Source of the DNA: Cytophagales bacterium
Lineage (GTDB): Bacteria > Bacteroidota > Bacteroidia > Cytophagales > 172606-1
DNA length: 64,000 nucleotides
Assembly: GCA_030448185.1 (NCBI GenBank)
Contig: JAUJNL010000012.1
Span: forward strand, 1-64,000
Direction: 5' to 3'
In this document: one piece after another, positions 61,830-64,000 of the stretch
Layout: every line of letters begins with the position of its first letter
Numbering within the stretch: position 1 is the stretch's first letter
Position numbers and translations under genes: made by a program
The notes under the pieces: generated by a model
The model's input: only the letters and a program-made list of their open reading frames with translations
Told to the model about the DNA's origin: nothing
Databases searched by the model: none

Positions 61830-63524
61830 TCATCTGGCTTTCCGATTCTTGGCAACAAGTTCAAATACAAATGCTTTTGTCACATCAGTTCCAGCGATGA
61901 AGTCGTCCAATGAAACTGAAACCGGGTAGTCCGGCATAACGCCTCTTCCCCGGTTAGCTAACTTCTCTTCGATGGCCAGTATTGACTTCCAGGTTGCTAC
62001 CTTTACCCCGATCTTACTATTTGGAAGTTTTAGGCCAAACATTGCACCGCTAACGTAAGATCTATATTCGCCACCTGTCTCTTCACCGACAATGAATACA
62101 TTTTCCAGGCTCGATGCAATTGAGGTGAAGTCAGTACTGGCAGAATAGTTTCTGCCATCCGTAAGAATATAAACGGGGCCGGTAAATGGAATGTCCGCAG
62201 GTTTAATAAGTCCTAAATAAGATTCATCCTGCCAAAAAAAATAGCCATTTCCACTGTCAACCAACCGGTCCAGGTACTTCTCTTTGATCTGGTTCAAAGA
62301 CTTTGCATATGGTTTGTAGCTAAAATCTTTATCAAACAATCTGAAATCATTTGACTTCACTTGTATGGATTCGTAAATCCTGGCTGGCTTGGTGATCAAA
62401 TACGAATATAACTGGGCAACATGCTCTTCTTCGCGTATCCCACCTTCACCCCGCAGGTCAATGATGAGGCTCCGGACGCCTCTTTGCCGGATTCTTTGAA
62501 AATAGGTTTGAAGCGAATCGTTAAATACGCGAGAATCATCAATCCGGAAGTATGCCGCTTTCAACCCATCATCGATTGTTAGTTCAAGTGGTGTTTTCTT
62601 TCTCTTCGCGTGTAGCTGAAAAGAAAAATGACTAAATGAATCTTCTAATCCGGTTGGGCCTCTTCAACAAATAGAGCATAAAACCACGGAAAATAGTCAT
62701 TCAATGAAGCCGTTTACCCGTTTCGTTATACCCATCGGCAGGAATGAACGGCCAAATCATCTCCTTTATTTCCCAGGGCGTCTTTCCGTTAATTTGAGTT
62801 ATTTGACAACCTTTGGAAAACTCAATTTCTTTCACTAATGATTCGGATACGTATAATTTGTCATCAAAGTATTGGATATTGAATGGGAAAATATGTTGCT
62901 TTTTGTTTATACCACCATTTTAGTAACGCCGTGCGGGTGTGCATATTCCTGACTTTTCCGACGTGCCAAGCAATCAGCCGATAAAACTCACTGTGAGACA
63001 TCGGATGGGTGAACAGTTGAAGGGAACTGTCTTTCAATGCCTGCCACTCTCCTTCAGTCAGATAGTCAAAAAGGCCGGTATGGACTTTCTCCATGATGGT
63101 GTAAAACTTTGTGTAGTCTTCTTTGAGCTGAGCCGGAGAATATTGTTTGCGCCAAAAGTCGCTACGTACGATCACTTCCTTCAGCGAGGTAGCCTGGCTG
63201 ATGAGGTCGATCTGTAAGCTTGCATTGTCTTTCAACGATACAATTGGCTGAGCGTACTTTATATAACCAACATAGGTGACAACCAAAGAATCATTGGCAC
63301 TTGTACCTGGAACGTTCAGTCTAAATTGCCCGGATCGGTCGGACTGTGTCCCAAGGGTAGTGCCTGAAATGCGAATAGAAGCCCCTACCAGTAATTCTTT
63401 CGTTTTAGAATCTATTACAATGCCAGTAAGCGTAATATGATCCTGCGACTGAACATTGCTAGCAGCAAACAGGCTGAGTATTAGCAAAAAGGGTAGTCCT
63501 ATAAAAGTAATGATGACAGGTGTT
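61830..63524 (-). pseudogene. CarboxypepD_reg-like plus S41 peptidase, frameshifted, start codon not found
   Basis: N-part LTGIVIDSKTKELLVGASIRISGTTLGTQSDRSGQFRLNVPG; C-part SLIIDLRGEGG, VYILTDGRNYSASTDFTSIASSLENVFIVGEETGG. Confidence 0.8.
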
Positions 63525-63634
63525 TTACCCTCCTAAAATGGGAAGAGAGTGGCCCATAATACTGTAATTCCCCTCATTTTTTCAAGGAGGGATTAGGGGG
63601 TGCTTATAGCCATCATTACTTTTATAGGACTACC
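63492..63634. repeat. 24-bp perfect inverted repeat pair around ~95 bp
   Basis: ggtagtcctataaaagtaatgatg (63492-63515) and catcattacttttataggactacc (63611-63634). Confidence 0.9.
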
Positions 63635-64000
63635 GCAAAAAGATATTTAAACGGCGCATTTGCTGATTTTTAAGCTGAGTAAACAACGGCCTTAGCCGGC
63701 CTTTAGTGTCTATTTAGTCCAACAGATCAGGCCTGTCTGGGGACGTTGACGGTAACGTAACGAGCACCCCCGCACACCGGGCTTGAGTGAGCCCTGCGGG
63801 AGGGAGTCCCGTAGTCGGCGGGTGCGGTGTCGGCTATTCGGCTTTTCTGTTTTTCATTCTTTTTTCTTTCCTTCCGGCTTTCACTTCCTCACACCAAACG
63901 CCCTTTTTCTCTGCTTGCAAGCAACGGCTCAGCCATTCCCGTAAACTGGTCCTGTTGCGGTAAGGCTTTGCAGTGAGGCAAGGCCGGTTAACGGTGAATG

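Overview
The window is chromosomal DNA from a Bacteroidota member, probably a cytophagal: it has a SusC/SusD pair, a T9SS C-terminal sorting domain, a FecR/DUF4974 fragment and TAnnTTTG-type promoter signals. Most of it is ordinary housekeeping and accessory genes: hflX, SusCD with a metallophosphoesterase/PQQ-propeller protein, an MBL hydrolase, an RsmI-like methyltransferase, a SerB-SerA fusion, kptA, bestrophin, ppk1, gyrB, a NUDIX hydrolase, an SSS symporter, menA, argS, an arginine decarboxylase and GH15. No CRISPR array, rRNA, tRNA, complete transposase or recognised defence island was found. The unusual content is structural. (1) A ~3.3-kb tandem duplication (11.09-14.42 kb) has a heavily indel-eroded second copy (14.43-17.1 kb); most base substitutions I could read in frame between the copies are synonymous. 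(2) A ~230-bp non-autonomous, MITE-like palindromic element interrupts a secreted DUF1080-type gene at 59.58-59.81 kb. It has 21-bp terminal inverted repeats and a CTAA target duplication, and in-silico excision restores the reading frame exactly. (3) Several long perfect inverted repeats and related dispersed intergenic repeats occur (32.5-32.9, 47.6-47.8, 13.1-13.3, 63.5 kb), some supplying start or stop codons of neighbouring genes. (4) A 74-bp leader plus start codon is tandemly duplicated before the SSS symporter. (5) Clusters of frameshifted genes (sucD, threonine dehydratase, DHFR-like, peroxiredoxin, WYL regulator, GPx and others) could be decay but may well be sequence or assembly error. 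All family assignments come from reading the translated sequence; no database search was run.
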